From NCBI GenBank assembly GCA_046538735.1, contig JBKHII010000004.1, positions 36,883-100,882 of the forward strand: 64,000 nt of DNA, given 5' to 3'. This document shows positions 25,963-34,601 of the stretch, in pieces. The position numbers and the translations under genes were made by a program. The notes beneath the pieces were generated by a model. The model ran no database searches. It was not told the DNA's origin and saw only the letters and a program-made list of their open reading frames with translations. How positions within the stretch are numbered: position 1 is the stretch's first letter; each line of letters opens with the position of its first letter. This DNA is from SLST01 sp046538735 (GTDB taxonomy: Bacteria; Spirochaetota; Spirochaetia; DSM-27196; SLST01).

Positions 25963-28869
25963 ATGGCCGACTCACGCAGCCTCCCTCCGGCCGATGACGT
26001 AGCCGAGGCGAACGAAGACTACGGCATCAACGAGGAAGAACGTGCCGAAATAGAACGCGAGATCGACGCGCTCGTCGCCCGGAGCGGTCGCGAGTTGCGC
26101 GTCGCGCGCGAGCACCTCCAGCCGCGGAAGAGCGGCGTGGGCCTGCCGCTGTTCATCTGGCTCCTCTCGGCTGCGGCGATCGCAGCCGGTTTCTACCTGC
26201 TCACGCAATACTTCGAGGTTCGCGAAGAGACGATCGTGCTCGAGAGCCGGGCCTACTTCACGACCGAGGCACAACTCATCCAGGAGATTCTCCGCGAAAG
26301 CGAAGAGCGGCTTGCGGAGAAGGACGAGGAGATCACCGACATCCAGGACCGGCTTGCTCAGCTCAACGCGGAGAAGACGAGCCTGGAGGAGAACCTGGAG
26401 GAACAGGTCTCGCGGCGTGCGGCGGAGCTGCGCGCGGAGCTCGAAGCGGAGCTCGCGGCCGAGCGCGAGCGACTCGCGGAGGCGGGCCGGAGCGAGACTG
26501 AGATCGACGAGCGACTCGCGGAGCTCGAGGCCGAGCGGGAAACCGAAGTCGAGGAGCAGCTCGAAACGTTCCGCGCCCAGGCGGAGGAAGAGGTCGCCGA
26601 GCTCCAGACCCAGCTTGAGCAACAACAGGCTCAGCTCGAACAGACGCTCGCCGCGAGTCGCGAGGAGCGCGAGCGACTCGCCGAGGAAGCGGCCGAACGA
26701 GAGGCGGAGCTCAGGCGTCAGTTCACCGAGGAGCTTCAGGCGCTCGAAGAGTCGGAGCAGGCGGCGCTCGCGCGCATCGAGGAGCTTCAGGCGCTCCGCG
26801 AGCGCGAGCTGCTCCTCACCGACCGCGTCCTCGGAAGCTTCGCCGTGATCGTCCAGGACATCGAGCAAGGCATGACGGACGAAGCGCTCGCCGGTCTCGA
26901 GTCGCTCGAGCGCCTGCTGCTGGACGAGAGCGCCGCGGCCGGCTCGCTGGGACAGCAGCGGCGGACCGAGCTCGCACTCGTCTCGACCCTCCGGAGCCTC
27001 GTCCGCGACGTGGACGTTCTTCGCCGGAATATCGCGGTCCGTGACCTCACGACGACGGAGGCCGAAACCGCCCAACTCGAGCAGGAACGCGCAGCCGAGC
27101 TGATCGAGACGGCACGCAACACCGTTGCGCTCGCCGAGGAGGCTCGTACCGCGGGCCGCTTCTCGGAGGCGCGCTCGCTCTACCAGCAGGCGCTCGCGAC
27201 GATTCCGTCGCTCGAGCAGGTCTACCCCGGCATTCTCGACCTCGAGTCCACGCGGCGCCGGATCGCGCTGGAGACCGCCGTGAGCGAGGCCGAGACGCTG
27301 CTCGCCGAGGGCGAGACTCGCGCTGCGGTCGACCGCTACCTGGGCTCGCTGGAGACGCTCGCGGCGGACGAGGACGATCCGCTGCTGGAGGTCGCCGCCG
27401 GTATCGATGTGGCGGTCGCGCGAGCAACCGAGCAGCTGCAGGCCGCCCAGGAATCGCTGGACGCGGAGTACCGCGAGCAGCTCGCCGCGCAGTCGCGGAG
27501 CGTCACGCAGCTGAACCGCGATCTGAGCGCCGCGCAGAACGCGCTCGCCACGGCCCGGGCGACGACGGATTCGCTGCGGGCGCAACTCGCCGATCTGCAA
27601 TCGCAGCTCGAGGCGGAGCGGACGCTCTCGTCCGACCGGGGAACGGCGCTCGCGACGCTGCGCCGGCGGATCTCGGATCTCGAGGGGGAGATCGCCGGCG
27701 CCGAGACCGAGCTCGCCGCGGCGGAGGGACGGTCGGAGAGCCTGGAGACGACCCTGACGGACGCGCAGGCGCGAGTCGGCGAGCTCGAGGCGGCGAACGG
27801 GAGACTGCAGCGGCAACTCGCGGAGGCAACGTCGGCCCGGGACCGGCTTCAGAGTCGGATCGACTCGCTCGAGGAGGAACTAGCCGCGCGGCCCGAGCCG
27901 GCTGACGAGACGGCCGTCCCGCGCGCGACGCAGGAGCAGCTCGAGGAGCTCCGGCAAACGGTAACGGCTCGCGAGGAATCGATCGCCGGGCTCGAGCGGG
28001 AGCTCGGCGAGGCGCGCGACGAGCTCGCGCAGAGCCGGTCGACCGTGGACGAGCTCCGGGCGGACCTTGAGGAGACGGAGGCGCAGGTGTCGGGTCTCCA
28101 GGAGCAGGTCGCCGAGCTTCGGGAACGCAGGGAGGCGACAAGCGGGGAGGCCGAGGAGCTACAGGAAGAGCTCGAGACCGCGCGTCGGCGCGTAGCGGAG
28201 CTCGAAGGGCTCGAGAGTGACGTGAGTCGCCTGGCGAGTCTCTATGAGGAAGCTGTCGCCCGCGCGCAGAACCGCCTCCAGGCGGGGAACTACGCGCTCG
28301 CTCGGAACGCGATACTCGATCCGTTCGACAGCACGCAGGGCCGCGAGCTCTTCCCCGGCTTCCTCTCCACGCTGTCGACCGCGCACGACCGGCTCGTGGA
28401 CGAGGCGGAAGCCACTACTACTCAAGACGCGCGAGCGAGCACGCTCGAGGACGTTGTGGCCCTCGCCACCGAAGTCCAGCAGAACATCGACGGACCGCGC
28501 GAGGCGGTGAGCGTGCAGACCTACCTCCGTCGCCAACCCGAGCTCCGGGAGGTAGCGAGCGAGCTGTTCGAGCTCGTGGAGCTCTCGCGCCGCTCGATCT
28601 CGGCGCCGGAGATCGAGTATCGCTTGTTGGGAAGCGTCTCGCGCGTGACCGGCAACCTCGTCGTTGTCGAGCGGCTCGTCGCGCTCGAACCGGAGGTCGG
28701 CGACGGCGTGGAGATTCGCCGGGCGCCCACACTCGGCCAGGAGGTCCCGATCGCGTTGGGGACCATTCTCGAGGTCACCAACCGGCGCGTGGTCGTGAGC
28801 GTGGACGAGATCTACGAGCTCGCGCAGTCGCCTGCGACGCGCGACCTCGTGTACATCGCGGTCGAGTAG
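25963..28869 (+). CDS. Large membrane-anchored coiled-coil protein
   Basis: The 968-residue protein has a charged cytoplasmic N terminus (1-57), one membrane helix (about 59-80), and more than 600 residues of nearly continuous heptad repeats rich in Glu, Arg, Ala and Leu (about 105-300 and 490-750). Between them is a TPR-like segment (about 350-470), and at the end a small beta domain (about 880-968) with VTGNLVVVERLVAL and RRVVVSVDEIYEL. The coiled coil would lie outside the cytoplasm if the N terminus is inside. I do not recognise the family; a structural or tethering role is inferred. The ATG at 25963 has an AAGGGGG ribosome binding site. Confidence 0.75.
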   Translation: MADSRSLPPADDVAEANEDYGINEEERAEIEREIDALVARSGRELRVAREHLQPRKSGVGLPLFIWLLSAAAIAAGFYLLTQYFEVREETIVLESRAYFTTEAQLIQEILRESEERLAEKDEEITDIQDRLAQLNAEKTSLEENLEEQVSRRAAELRAELEAELAAERERLAEAGRSETEIDERLAELEAERETEVEEQLETFRAQAEEEVAELQTQLEQQQAQLEQTLAASREERERLAEEAAEREAELRRQFTEELQALEESEQAALARIEELQALRERELLLTDRVLGSFAVIVQDIEQGMTDEALAGLESLERLLLDESAAAGSLGQQRRTELALVSTLRSLVRDVDVLRRNIAVRDLTTTEAETAQLEQERAAELIETARNTVALAEEARTAGRFSEARSLYQQALATIPSLEQVYPGILDLESTRRRIALETAVSEAETLLAEGETRAAVDRYLGSLETLAADEDDPLLEVAAGIDVAVARATEQLQAAQESLDAEYREQLAAQSRSVTQLNRDLSAAQNALATARATTDSLRAQLADLQSQLEAERTLSSDRGTALATLRRRISDLEGEIAGAETELAAAEGRSESLETTLTDAQARVGELEAANGRLQRQLAEATSARDRLQSRIDSLEEELAARPEPADETAVPRATQEQLEELRQTVTAREESIAGLERELGEARDELAQSRSTVDELRADLEETEAQVSGLQEQVAELRERREATSGEAEELQEELETARRRVAELEGLESDVSRLASLYEEAVARAQNRLQAGNYALARNAILDPFDSTQGRELFPGFLSTLSTAHDRLVDEAEATTTQDARASTLEDVVALATEVQQNIDGPREAVSVQTYLRRQPELREVASELFELVELSRRSISAPEIEYRLLGSVSRVTGNLVVVERLVALEPEVGDGVEIRRAPTLGQEVPIALGTILEVTNRRVVVSVDEIYELAQSPATRDLVYIAVE

Positions 28870-28874
28870 GAGCA

Positions 28875-28911
28875 GCGTACAAGGAGGCGCGCCTCACGCC
28901 TCCTTGTACGC
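28875..28911. terminator. 15-bp perfect hairpin between convergent genes
   Basis: GCGTACAAGGAGGCG (28875-28889) and CGCCTCCTTGTACGC (28897-28911) form a perfect 15-bp stem with a 7-nt loop. The right arm encodes the last residues of pntB and the loop holds its stop codon. It lies between the convergent coiled-coil gene and pntB, so it could end transcription from both sides. No T-run follows on either strand. Confidence 0.5.
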
Positions 28912-30309
28912 CGCCACGAGATCCTCCATCGCCGCCTTGCCGTCACCGAAGTACATCAACGTGTTGTCCGCGGCGAAGAGCGGGTTCGCGATGCCGGCGA
29001 AGCCGGGACTCAGGCTGCGCTTGATGACGACGACGGTCCGCGCCTTGTCCACGTCCAGGATGGGCATGCCCGCGATCGGGCTGCCGGCGCTCTCGCGCGC
29101 GAGCGGATTCACCACGTCGTTGGCGCCCAGGACGATCGCGACGTCCGTGTTCGGGAAGGTCGGATTGATCTGGTCCATCTCGCGAAGCTTGTCGTAGCTG
29201 ATGTTCTCCTCCGCGAGGAGGACGTTCATGTGCCCGGGCATCCGACCGGCGACGGGGTGGATGCCGAACTCCACGGTGATGCCTTCCTGCTCGAGCTGCT
29301 CGGTGAGCTGCCGCACGGCGGTCTGCGCGCGCGCCACGGCCATGCCGTAGCCGGGTACGATCACCACGCGCTGCGCCGTCTTGAGAATCATCGCGACCTC
29401 TTCGGCGCTCGTGCTCTTCACGCGACCGGCGTAGATGTCTCCTTCGATCGAGTCCTCGACCACGGCGCCCACGCCGCCGAAGAGCACGTTCGCGAGCGAC
29501 CGGTTCATCGCCCGGCACATGATCTGCGTGAGGATGACGCCGGAGGCGCCCACGAGCGATCCGGCGATGATGAGAATGTTGTTCGAGAGCACGAATCCGG
29601 TCGCCGCCGCGGCGATGCCCGAGTAGGAGTTGAGCAGCGCGACAACGATCGGCATGTCCGCCCCGCCGATCGGAATGACGAGGACGATGCCGAGCACGCT
29701 CGCGATCGCGACGAGGATCCAGTAGGAGGCGATCTCGGCGGGGTCGAGCACGACGAAGACGCCCGCCGCGATCGCACCGGCGAGCAGAAGCACCTTCACG
29801 ACCTGCTCGCCGGGGTAGCGGACCGGCTTCTCGGTAACGATGCCCTGGAGCTTCCCGAAGGCGATGAGCGAGCCGAAGAAGGTAACCGCGCCCACGAGCC
29901 CGGACGCGACCGTGGCGATCGTAACCTGGAGGTCGCCGGCGGCAGCGGAGCTCGCGTCGGCCCCGACCACGACATCAAGAAGCTGGATGAGCACCACGCC
30001 CGCCACGAGGATGGAGGCGCCGCCGCCGAATCCGTTGAAGAGCCCCACGAGCTGCGGCATCGCAGTCATCTTGATCGTGACCGCGAGGATCGTCCCGGCC
30101 ACGGTCCCAACGGCGATTCCGATGACGATGAACTCCCAGTTCATCACGTCCTGGTCAACGAGCGTGACGACGATGGCGAGCAGCATGCCGAGCGCCCCGA
30201 GCATGTTCCCGCGGACGGCGCTCCGTGGGTGCGAGAGCCCCTTGAGCCCTACGATGAAGAGCACCGCGGCGAGCAGATAGGCGGCGTCCACGATGATGTC
30301 GGTGCTCAC
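28894..30309 (-). CDS. pntB: NAD(P) transhydrogenase subunit beta
   Basis: PntB carries the NADP(H)-binding domain III and most of the proton-conducting membrane domain II of the proton-translocating transhydrogenase, which makes NADPH from NADH using the proton gradient. The 471-residue protein has about nine membrane helices (1-265) and a C-terminal Rossmann domain with VIVPGYGMAVARAQ and HPVAGRMPGHMNVLLAEENI, the NADP-binding signatures. It overlaps pntAB by 4 nt. Three separate genes (alpha-1, alpha-2, beta) is a normal arrangement in many bacteria. Confidence 0.97.
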   Translation of the reverse strand: MSTDIIVDAAYLLAAVLFIVGLKGLSHPRSAVRGNMLGALGMLLAIVVTLVDQDVMNWEFIVIGIAVGTVAGTILAVTIKMTAMPQLVGLFNGFGGGASILVAGVVLIQLLDVVVGADASSAAAGDLQVTIATVASGLVGAVTFFGSLIAFGKLQGIVTEKPVRYPGEQVVKVLLLAGAIAAGVFVVLDPAEIASYWILVAIASVLGIVLVIPIGGADMPIVVALLNSYSGIAAAATGFVLSNNILIIAGSLVGASGVILTQIMCRAMNRSLANVLFGGVGAVVEDSIEGDIYAGRVKSTSAEEVAMILKTAQRVVIVPGYGMAVARAQTAVRQLTEQLEQEGITVEFGIHPVAGRMPGHMNVLLAEENISYDKLREMDQINPTFPNTDVAIVLGANDVVNPLARESAGSPIAGMPILDVDKARTVVVIKRSLSPGFAGIANPLFAADNTLMYFGDGKAAMEDLVAAYKEA

Positions 30310-30590
30310 TTGTCCGCCCCCTTCCTGAACTTCTGCAGCATCCGGTGCGTCACGAGGAATCCGCCCACGACGTTGATCGTCGCGAAGGCGAGCGCCGCGG
30401 TCCCGAGGACCACGGTGAGCGTCCCGCTTCCGCTCGAGACGGCGACGAGCGCGCCGATGATCGTGATGCCGGAGATCGCGTTCGATCCGGACATCAACGG
30501 CGTGTGCAGGATCGGCGGTACCTTGGTGATCACTTCAAAGCCCACGAAGATCGCGAGCACGAAGATCGTGATGATGTTCAAGAGACTCAT
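30306..30590 (-). CDS. pntAB: NAD(P) transhydrogenase subunit alpha, membrane part
   Basis: This 94-residue protein has three membrane helices and corresponds to the membrane segment that is fused to PntA in E. coli. The recognisable stretch is GFEVITKVPPILHTPLMSG followed by GSGTLTVVLG. It assembles with PntAA and PntB into the proton channel. It starts 3 nt after the pntAA stop and overlaps pntB by 4 nt. Confidence 0.95.
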   Translation of the reverse strand: MSLLNIITIFVLAIFVGFEVITKVPPILHTPLMSGSNAISGITIIGALVAVSSGSGTLTVVLGTAALAFATINVVGGFLVTHRMLQKFRKGADK

Positions 30591-30593
30591 GGA

Positions 30594-31721
30594 TCAACCT
30601 CCCAGCCGCTCGCGCAGTTCGTCGTTCGCGAACTCCCCGTCTCGCAGCACGAGCGTGGCGGCGACGATTTCGTCGTTCGTGTCGATGTTCAAGTCGCCGC
30701 CTTTGACCATGGCGAGCAAGAACGTCGTGATGTTCTTCGAGTAGAGCCGGCTCGCATTGTTGGCCAGGGCCGACGGTATGTTCGCGGGTCCCACGATCGT
30801 GACGCCGTGCTTCACGACGGTGGTGCCTGCTTCGCTGAGCTCGCAGTTTCCGCCCCGCTCGGTCGCGAGGTCTACGATCACGGAGCCCGGCCGCATCCGC
30901 CTCACCATCTCCTCGGTCACGAGGACCGGGCTCGGCTTGCCGGGGATCGCCGCGGTCGTGATGACGACATCGCTCTCCGCAACGACCTCGCGCATGAGCT
31001 CGCGCTGCTTCCGGTAGAACTCCTCGCTCATCTCCTGCGCGTACCCGCCGGAACCCTCGGCGGTCCCGAGCTCCATCTCAACAAACTTCGCTCCCAGGCT
31101 CTCCACCTGCTCCTTGACCGCAGGTCGCACGTCGTACGCGCTCACGACCGAACCGAGCCTGCGCGTCGTGGCGATTGCCTGCAGCCCGGCGACACCGACA
31201 CCCACGACGAGCGCCTTCGCGGGAACGATCGTCCCCGCCGCGGTCATCATCATCGGAAACATCTTCGGAAGCGCCTCCGCGGCGAGAATCGCAGCGCGGT
31301 ACCCGGCGAGGTTCGCCATGGAGCTGAGCGCGTCCATGCTCTGCGCGCGGGTGATGCGCGGGATCAGCTCCATGCCGAACGCCGTGGCGCGCCGGTCACG
31401 GTAGGCGGAGAAGCTCGCGTGCGGAGCGTACGGCTCGAGGAAGCCCACGACGATCTGGCCGTCCCGGCCGGGCCCCGGGTCGCGGTCACCTGCGGCCGCC
31501 GCCGAGCGCACGGTAAGCAGGATGTCCGCCCGGCCGCGAGCATCGTCTGCGAGCGTCGCCCCGCGCTCCTCGAACGCCGCGTCGGCATACCCTGAAGCTT
31601 CGCCCGCTCCTCGCTCCACGAGTACCTCGAGACCGGCCTTCGTGAGCTCCTGGACGTGCGCCGGAACGAGCGCGACGCGCCGTTCTCCGAGGAATCGTTC
31701 CCTGGGGATTCCTACGGTCAT
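30594..31721 (-). CDS. pntAA: NAD(P) transhydrogenase subunit alpha, NAD-binding part
   Basis: This 375-residue cytoplasmic NAD(H)-binding domain I of transhydrogenase is related to alanine dehydrogenase. It begins TVGIPRERFLGERRVAL, and has the Rossmann motif VVGVGVAGLQAIATTRRLGSVV (about 170) and the mobile-loop region EEFYRKQRELM (about 235). It is the first gene of the pntAA-pntAB-pntB operon. The start ATG at 31721 follows AAGGGG. The divergent gene is the MATE transporter. Confidence 0.96.
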   Translation of the reverse strand: MTVGIPRERFLGERRVALVPAHVQELTKAGLEVLVERGAGEASGYADAAFEERGATLADDARGRADILLTVRSAAAAGDRDPGPGRDGQIVVGFLEPYAPHASFSAYRDRRATAFGMELIPRITRAQSMDALSSMANLAGYRAAILAAEALPKMFPMMMTAAGTIVPAKALVVGVGVAGLQAIATTRRLGSVVSAYDVRPAVKEQVESLGAKFVEMELGTAEGSGGYAQEMSEEFYRKQRELMREVVAESDVVITTAAIPGKPSPVLVTEEMVRRMRPGSVIVDLATERGGNCELSEAGTTVVKHGVTIVGPANIPSALANNASRLYSKNITTFLLAMVKGGDLNIDTNDEIVAATLVLRDGEFANDELRERLGG

Positions 31722-31799
31722 ACGTACCCCTTCATGCTATGATGCTGACAAAAATACTCGTCCTCAGAGACGGGCTTCAAGAAGAATCTGCGGGCTCGT

Positions 31800-31829
31800 T
31801 TGCCGACGCGACTCGCACGGTGGTATGCT
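31800..31829 (+). promoter_or_regulatory. Promoter TTGCCG-18-TATGCT for the MATE transporter
   Basis: TTGCCG (31800-31805), 18 bp, TATGCT (31824-31829), then 10 nt to the ATG at 31840. An in-frame ATG at 31825 overlaps the -10 box and is therefore a less likely start. Confidence 0.4.
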
Positions 31830-31839
31830 CTGGTCTTCT

Positions 31840-33222
31840 ATGCCGCCACGACCCGCCGCCGATGACCTCGCGAGACCCGAGAGCAACGCATCGCTCTACC
31901 GGGGTCTCGTCACGCTCGCGGTTCCGATCATGCTGAACAACCTCCTCCAGATGCTCTACAACCTTGTGGATGCATGGTACCTCGGAAGGATCGGCGCGGC
32001 GGCGGTGTCCGCCCCTACGATCTCGTTCACGCTGATCTTCTTCCTCGTCGTGTTCGGGATGGCGTTCTCCATGGCCGGCACCACGCTCATCGCGCAGTCG
32101 AAGGGCAAGGGAGACATGGAGCGCGCCAACTTCTACGCCGGGCAGACAACCACGATCCTTTTCGCGATGTCGATCGCGATCTCCGCGATCGGTCTGGTCG
32201 CAACACCCACGCTGCTGCGGCTGATGCAGGTTCCGGCCGAGACCTTCGAGTACACGCGCCAGTACATGACGATCATCTTCGCCGGTCTACCGTTCATGTT
32301 CGTGAGCTTTCTGCTGCGCGCGGTTCTGCAGGGAGTGGGCGACAGCATGACGCCGCTCATCGTGCAGATCGTCACGATCGTGCTGAACGTCGTCCTCGAT
32401 CCGATTCTCATCTTCGGCTGGGGCCCGATTCCCGCGCTCGAGGTAGCCGGCGCCGCCTACGCGACGGTCTTCGCGCGCCTGGTCGCGGCGGTGATCTCGG
32501 CGTGGCTCCTGCTGCGTGGGACACGCGGGATTCGCATCACCGCGGCCAACCTTCGACCGGACCGGGGCGCGATGCGCCGAATCGTCGATATCGGTTTGCC
32601 GTCCGCGATCGGGCAGGCGGTACCGGCCTTCGGATTCACGGTTCTCCAGGGCATCGTGAACACGCTGGGCACGGGGGTCGTCGCCGCCTTCGGCATCGGC
32701 AACCGAATCGTGAGCCTCTTCAACATGCCGGCAATCGGCTTCTCGCAGGCGACCACGAGCATCGTGGGCCAGCGTCTGGGAGCAGGACGGAAGGATCAAG
32801 CGATCACCGCGGTGAGGCAGAGCGTGCTGACGGTCTTCATCTTCATCGCCACCGGCATGACGCTGACCTTCTTCTTCGGCAGCAGCTTCGTCCGCTTCTT
32901 CGTGGACGACCCGGAGGTGATTTCGCACGGCCGGGAGCTCTTCCGCATCCTCTCGCCGAGCGTGGTGATCTTCGCGCTCTTCATGGTCACGACCGGAGCG
33001 TTCCAGGGCGGGGGCGATACGAAGCCGGTTATGGTGTTGAACGTGACGAGACTCTGGGGTATTCGCGTTCCCCTCGCCTACGTCCTGAGCATGGCGCTCG
33101 GGTGGGGCGCGCCCGGCATCTGGTGGGCTATGTTCGCGTCCAACCTCGTGACCGCGACCGCCGGCTTCTACTGGCTGAGCCGGGGACGTTGGCTCCACAA
33201 GATCGATCCGGCAACGATCTAG
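31840..33222 (+). CDS. MATE family efflux transporter
   Basis: The 460-residue protein has about twelve membrane helices in two homologous halves, as in MATE cation- or proton-coupled drug exporters (DinF/NorM branch). Recognisable segments are PIMLNNLLQMLYNLVDAWYLG near the N terminus, the loop SKGKGDMERA, VLQGVGDSMTPL, and in the second half QATTSIVGQRLGAGRKD and GAFQGGGDTKPVM. The substrate cannot be told from sequence. The ATG at 31840 is preferred over one at 31825 that overlaps the -10 box. Confidence 0.9.
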   Translation: MPPRPAADDLARPESNASLYRGLVTLAVPIMLNNLLQMLYNLVDAWYLGRIGAAAVSAPTISFTLIFFLVVFGMAFSMAGTTLIAQSKGKGDMERANFYAGQTTTILFAMSIAISAIGLVATPTLLRLMQVPAETFEYTRQYMTIIFAGLPFMFVSFLLRAVLQGVGDSMTPLIVQIVTIVLNVVLDPILIFGWGPIPALEVAGAAYATVFARLVAAVISAWLLLRGTRGIRITAANLRPDRGAMRRIVDIGLPSAIGQAVPAFGFTVLQGIVNTLGTGVVAAFGIGNRIVSLFNMPAIGFSQATTSIVGQRLGAGRKDQAITAVRQSVLTVFIFIATGMTLTFFFGSSFVRFFVDDPEVISHGRELFRILSPSVVIFALFMVTTGAFQGGGDTKPVMVLNVTRLWGIRVPLAYVLSMALGWGAPGIWWAMFASNLVTATAGFYWLSRGRWLHKIDPATI

Positions 33223-33305
33223 AGTCACGCCGATCGCCGTTCCGCTTGGGAAGCTCCGACAAGGAGAGAGTCTCCGGATCGAGGAGGCCGATCCGACCGG
33301 CGTCT

Positions 33306-33506
33306 TCAGGTGGCGAAGCAAACGGGTGCGTGCTGGACCCCGGCCTGCTCCGCCTTGCTCGGCAGATCGAGCGAGACGTAGTCGTCGGGGAAACAGTGAC
33401 GCAGGAGCGTCGTCTTGCCCGTCTGACGCGCGCCGGAGATAGCGACCGCCGGAAAGAAGCGGACGAGGTGTCGGAGACGCTGTTCGAGCTCTCGCGGGAG
33501 GTACAT
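33306..33506 (-). pseudogene. Remnant of an AAA/DUF4143-type ATPase gene
   Basis: A 66-codon frame begins like DUF4143-associated ATPases: MYLPRELEQRLRHLVRFFP, then Walker A as SGARQTGKTTLL, then DDYVSLDLPSKAEQA. It stops where the family would continue with a further 330 or so residues (Walker B and sensor motifs), and no continuation is found downstream in any frame. It is therefore a truncated remnant. The 354-bp stretch between the MATE gene and the next gene (33223-33576) holds nothing else that I can identify. It lies next to VapBC, consistent with a region of gene gain and loss. Confidence 0.65.
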
Positions 33507-33576
33507 GTGACAATTTGCACCGTGCGAGTTGAAATCACCAACTCCTGAGAATGTGAACAGACCCGGCGGCTCCGTC

Positions 33577-34296
33577 TCAGCGACGTCGGCCCCTGAGAAA
33601 CCGTACGCCTACGAACGAGAACCACACCATGAGCAGGAGCGCGCCCGGCATGATCACGAGCAGCGCAGCGATCGCCGAGGAGGTGACGAACTGCCTGACG
33701 AAGTCGAGCAGCGAGAAACCGAACGCGAGGTACCCAAGCGTCGCGAGGCCGCGACCGAAGGCGGCGTGCCTGGTCATGCACGAGGCGATCAGCAGCCCGC
33801 CGACGTTCACGAGGAGCAGCCCCACGTTGAACCCGCCCATGGCGCGCTGGCCGGTGCCCGCGATCACGGCCTCCCCCGCGGCGAGGAAGAGCTCCCGAGA
33901 ACCGGCGTCCGCCGCGGCCTCGTATCGCGTGGCGAGCGACAGCATCGTGAACGGGTTATTTGTGGCGAAGAAGACCGCGGCGCCGATCCCCACGAAGAGG
34001 AGCGCGATCGCGGTTCTGGCGGGGCCGTGGAGGCGAAGCTCAACGAAGAGCCCGAGGAACACGACGACGAACGCCGCGTACATCGGAAGCTCGAGCCCCC
34101 AGAAGCTCACGATCCCCGCGAACGGGTCGTTCGTGAATACGCGGAACCACTCCGCCGCGGTGGCGGGCTGGGGCGCGAGCGCGAACGCGACTACCTCGGC
34201 GAGCGTCAGCACGACCACCATCAGCGCCGCGATACCCGCAGCCGCCGCGAGACCGCGCACTCCCGTTCCCTGAGCTTCGAATCGATCCTCGATCAT
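33577..34296 (-). CDS. Six-helix integral membrane protein
   Basis: This 239-residue protein has six membrane helices (about 13-35, 54-78, 88-106, 140-165, 172-195, 205-230) and a short basic tail (FLRGRRR). The layout resembles DUF4386-type membrane proteins, but the match is only by pattern. The ATG at 34296 is chosen because GGAG lies 6 nt upstream; the ATG at 34302 is less well placed. A TACAAT -10 box is at 34319-34314. It is divergent from vapB, and the two promoters lie back to back. Confidence 0.6.
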   Translation of the reverse strand: MIEDRFEAQGTGVRGLAAAAGIAALMVVVLTLAEVVAFALAPQPATAAEWFRVFTNDPFAGIVSFWGLELPMYAAFVVVFLGLFVELRLHGPARTAIALLFVGIGAAVFFATNNPFTMLSLATRYEAAADAGSRELFLAAGEAVIAGTGQRAMGGFNVGLLLVNVGGLLIASCMTRHAAFGRGLATLGYLAFGFSLLDFVRQFVTSSAIAALLVIMPGALLLMVWFSFVGVRFLRGRRR

Positions 34297-34341
34297 TGGC
34301 ATCTCCGCGGGCGATTGTAGCACGGGCGGCGACAACCTGCG

Positions 34342-34370
34342 TTGACGATTGCACGAGCCTCGTGTACACT
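34342..34370 (+). promoter_or_regulatory. vapBC promoter TTGACG-17-TACACT with embedded operator
   Basis: TTGACG (34342-34347), 17 bp and TACACT (34365-34370) form a strong promoter. The spacer contains the inverted repeat CACGAG-C-CTCGTG (34352-34364), a likely operator for autorepression by the antitoxin. Transcription should start at about 34377, on the GTG start codon. Confidence 0.65.
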
Positions 34371-34376
34371 ATGTTC

Positions 34377-34601
34377 GTGAAGAACATCACCCTGAGCGCG
34401 GATGAGAGGCTCATCGAGGCGGCCCGCAAGAAAGCCCGGGCGGCGAACCGGACGCTGAACGAAGAGTTCCGTCGCTGGCTCGAGATGTACACGGGCGGCG
34501 ACGACCGCGCTGCCGAGGCCGAAGCCGTCATGGAACAGATCTCGGCGTACACCGGCACCGGTGGTCGGAAATTCTCGCGAGGCGAGATGAATGAGCGCTG
34601 A
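34377..34601 (+). CDS. vapB: VapB-type antitoxin
   Basis: This 74-residue antitoxin begins (V/M)KNITLSADERLIEAARKKA, the usual opening of ribbon-helix-helix DNA-binding antitoxins, with helices continuing to about residue 40 and an acidic C terminus that would wrap the toxin. The GTG at 34377 gives this canonical start and coincides with the predicted transcription start; the ATG at 34371 lies only 1 nt after the -10 box. It overlaps the PIN toxin by 11 nt. It should bind the operator inside its own promoter. Confidence 0.82.
   Translation: MKNITLSADERLIEAARKKARAANRTLNEEFRRWLEMYTGGDDRAAEAEAVMEQISAYTGTGGRKFSRGEMNER

Noticed and set aside
25972..27816. Leu/Arg-rich 614-codon frame opposite the coiled-coil gene
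   Set aside because: Antisense of heptad repeats produces an artificial Leu-rich product; no start signal or domain.
28894..31721. Transhydrogenase split into three genes as a novelty
   Set aside because: Separate alpha-1, alpha-2 and beta subunits are a common bacterial arrangement.
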